From contig JAISPH010000150.1 in assembly GCA_031275035.1 (NCBI GenBank), positions 1 through 5,657 of the forward strand: a DNA stretch of 5,657 nucleotides, given 5' to 3'. The stretch comes from Treponema sp. (GTDB taxonomy: Bacteria > Spirochaetota > Spirochaetia > Treponematales > Breznakiellaceae). Positions 5,607 to 5,657 of the stretch are shown here, piece by piece. Under the pieces are notes generated by a model. It worked only from the letters and a program-made list of their open reading frames with translations. It did no database searches and was not told the origin of the DNA. The position numbers and the translations under genes were made by a program. Each line of letters begins with the position of its first letter. Position 1 is the first letter of the stretch.

Positions 5607-5657
5607 CCCGCTTATAAACGTACTTCGTATATATCGCCACGGATTCCAGCACCCCTC
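5607..5657. repeat. 51-nt direct repeat, copy 2 (runs to the window edge)
   Basis: Exact match to 5524-5574 up to the last base of the window, so the identity may continue beyond it. The preceding units (5494 and 5577) are related but not identical, which suggests that the 83-nt block was copied recently or is being kept alike. Confidence 0.9.

Larger units (their letters stand above)
5385..5657. repeat. Array of at least seven hairpin repeats at 36-nt period
   Basis: Units begin at 5385, 5422, 5458, 5494, 5530, 5577 and 5613, so the steps are 37, 36, 36, 36, 47 and 36 nt. The common form is TATA-R-ACG-(5 nt)-CGT-A-TATATC, which folds as a 4-bp plus 3-bp stem with one mismatch. The loops are TACTT, CAGTT or TATTG. 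The unit at 5577 replaces the right arm by CGTCTAATC, which repairs the mismatch. The unit at 5422 keeps the shape with different bases (GTAA with TTAC, then ACG with CGT). The first unit (5385) is degenerate. Between them are about 13-nt GC-rich, C-rich linkers. The array reaches the window end, so the true copy number is not visible. Function unknown. Confidence 0.9.

Noticed and set aside
5385..5657. CRISPR array
   Set aside because: Repeats are only about 23 nt, diverge from each other, and are separated by about 13-nt linkers of which one is duplicated exactly. No cas gene is present in the window.

Overview
The window is a chromosomal core-gene block from a bacterium that looks like a spirochaete, most likely a Treponema or close relative. 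The reasons are the gene order, an L27 that starts directly at its mature end, an LCP-type gene set between nadD and rsfS, and a NadD-YqeK fusion. The DNA is GC-rich (by eye well above half), more than pathogenic treponemes, so an environmental or gut-associated lineage is plausible. This placement is inference from gene content.

All seven confident genes lie on the minus strand and read from right to left: rplU (L21), prp (ribosomal-processing cysteine protease), rpmA (L27), obg/obgE (50S assembly GTPase), a fused nadD-yqeK, an LCP/LytR_C membrane protein, and rsfS (ribosomal silencing factor). A promoter with an extended -10 sits just upstream of rplU. Spacing is tight (21 nt, 1 nt, then 0 nt, a 4-nt overlap and a 26-nt overlap), except for a 152-nt gap between rpmA and obg. 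That gap holds two hairpins, one of them a good intrinsic terminator. Transcription is therefore probably stepped: strong for the ribosomal protein genes and weaker for the GTPase and downstream genes.

The genes share a theme of building and throttling the large ribosomal subunit (L21, L27, Prp, Obg, RsfS). This is joined to NAD synthesis (NadD) and probable Ap4A hydrolysis (YqeK), and to one envelope protein whose LCP active site looks degraded.

The right 620 nt upstream of rplU carry no confident gene. They hold the promoter, several GC-rich hairpins, a doubtful 27-codon reading frame, and at the far right an unusual array. At least seven hairpin-forming repeats of about 23 nt lie there at a 36-nt period, part of it duplicated as an 83-nt composite unit that runs off the window. 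It is not a CRISPR. The left 121 nt, beyond rsfS, hold an inverted repeat and short matches to the right-hand intergenic region.
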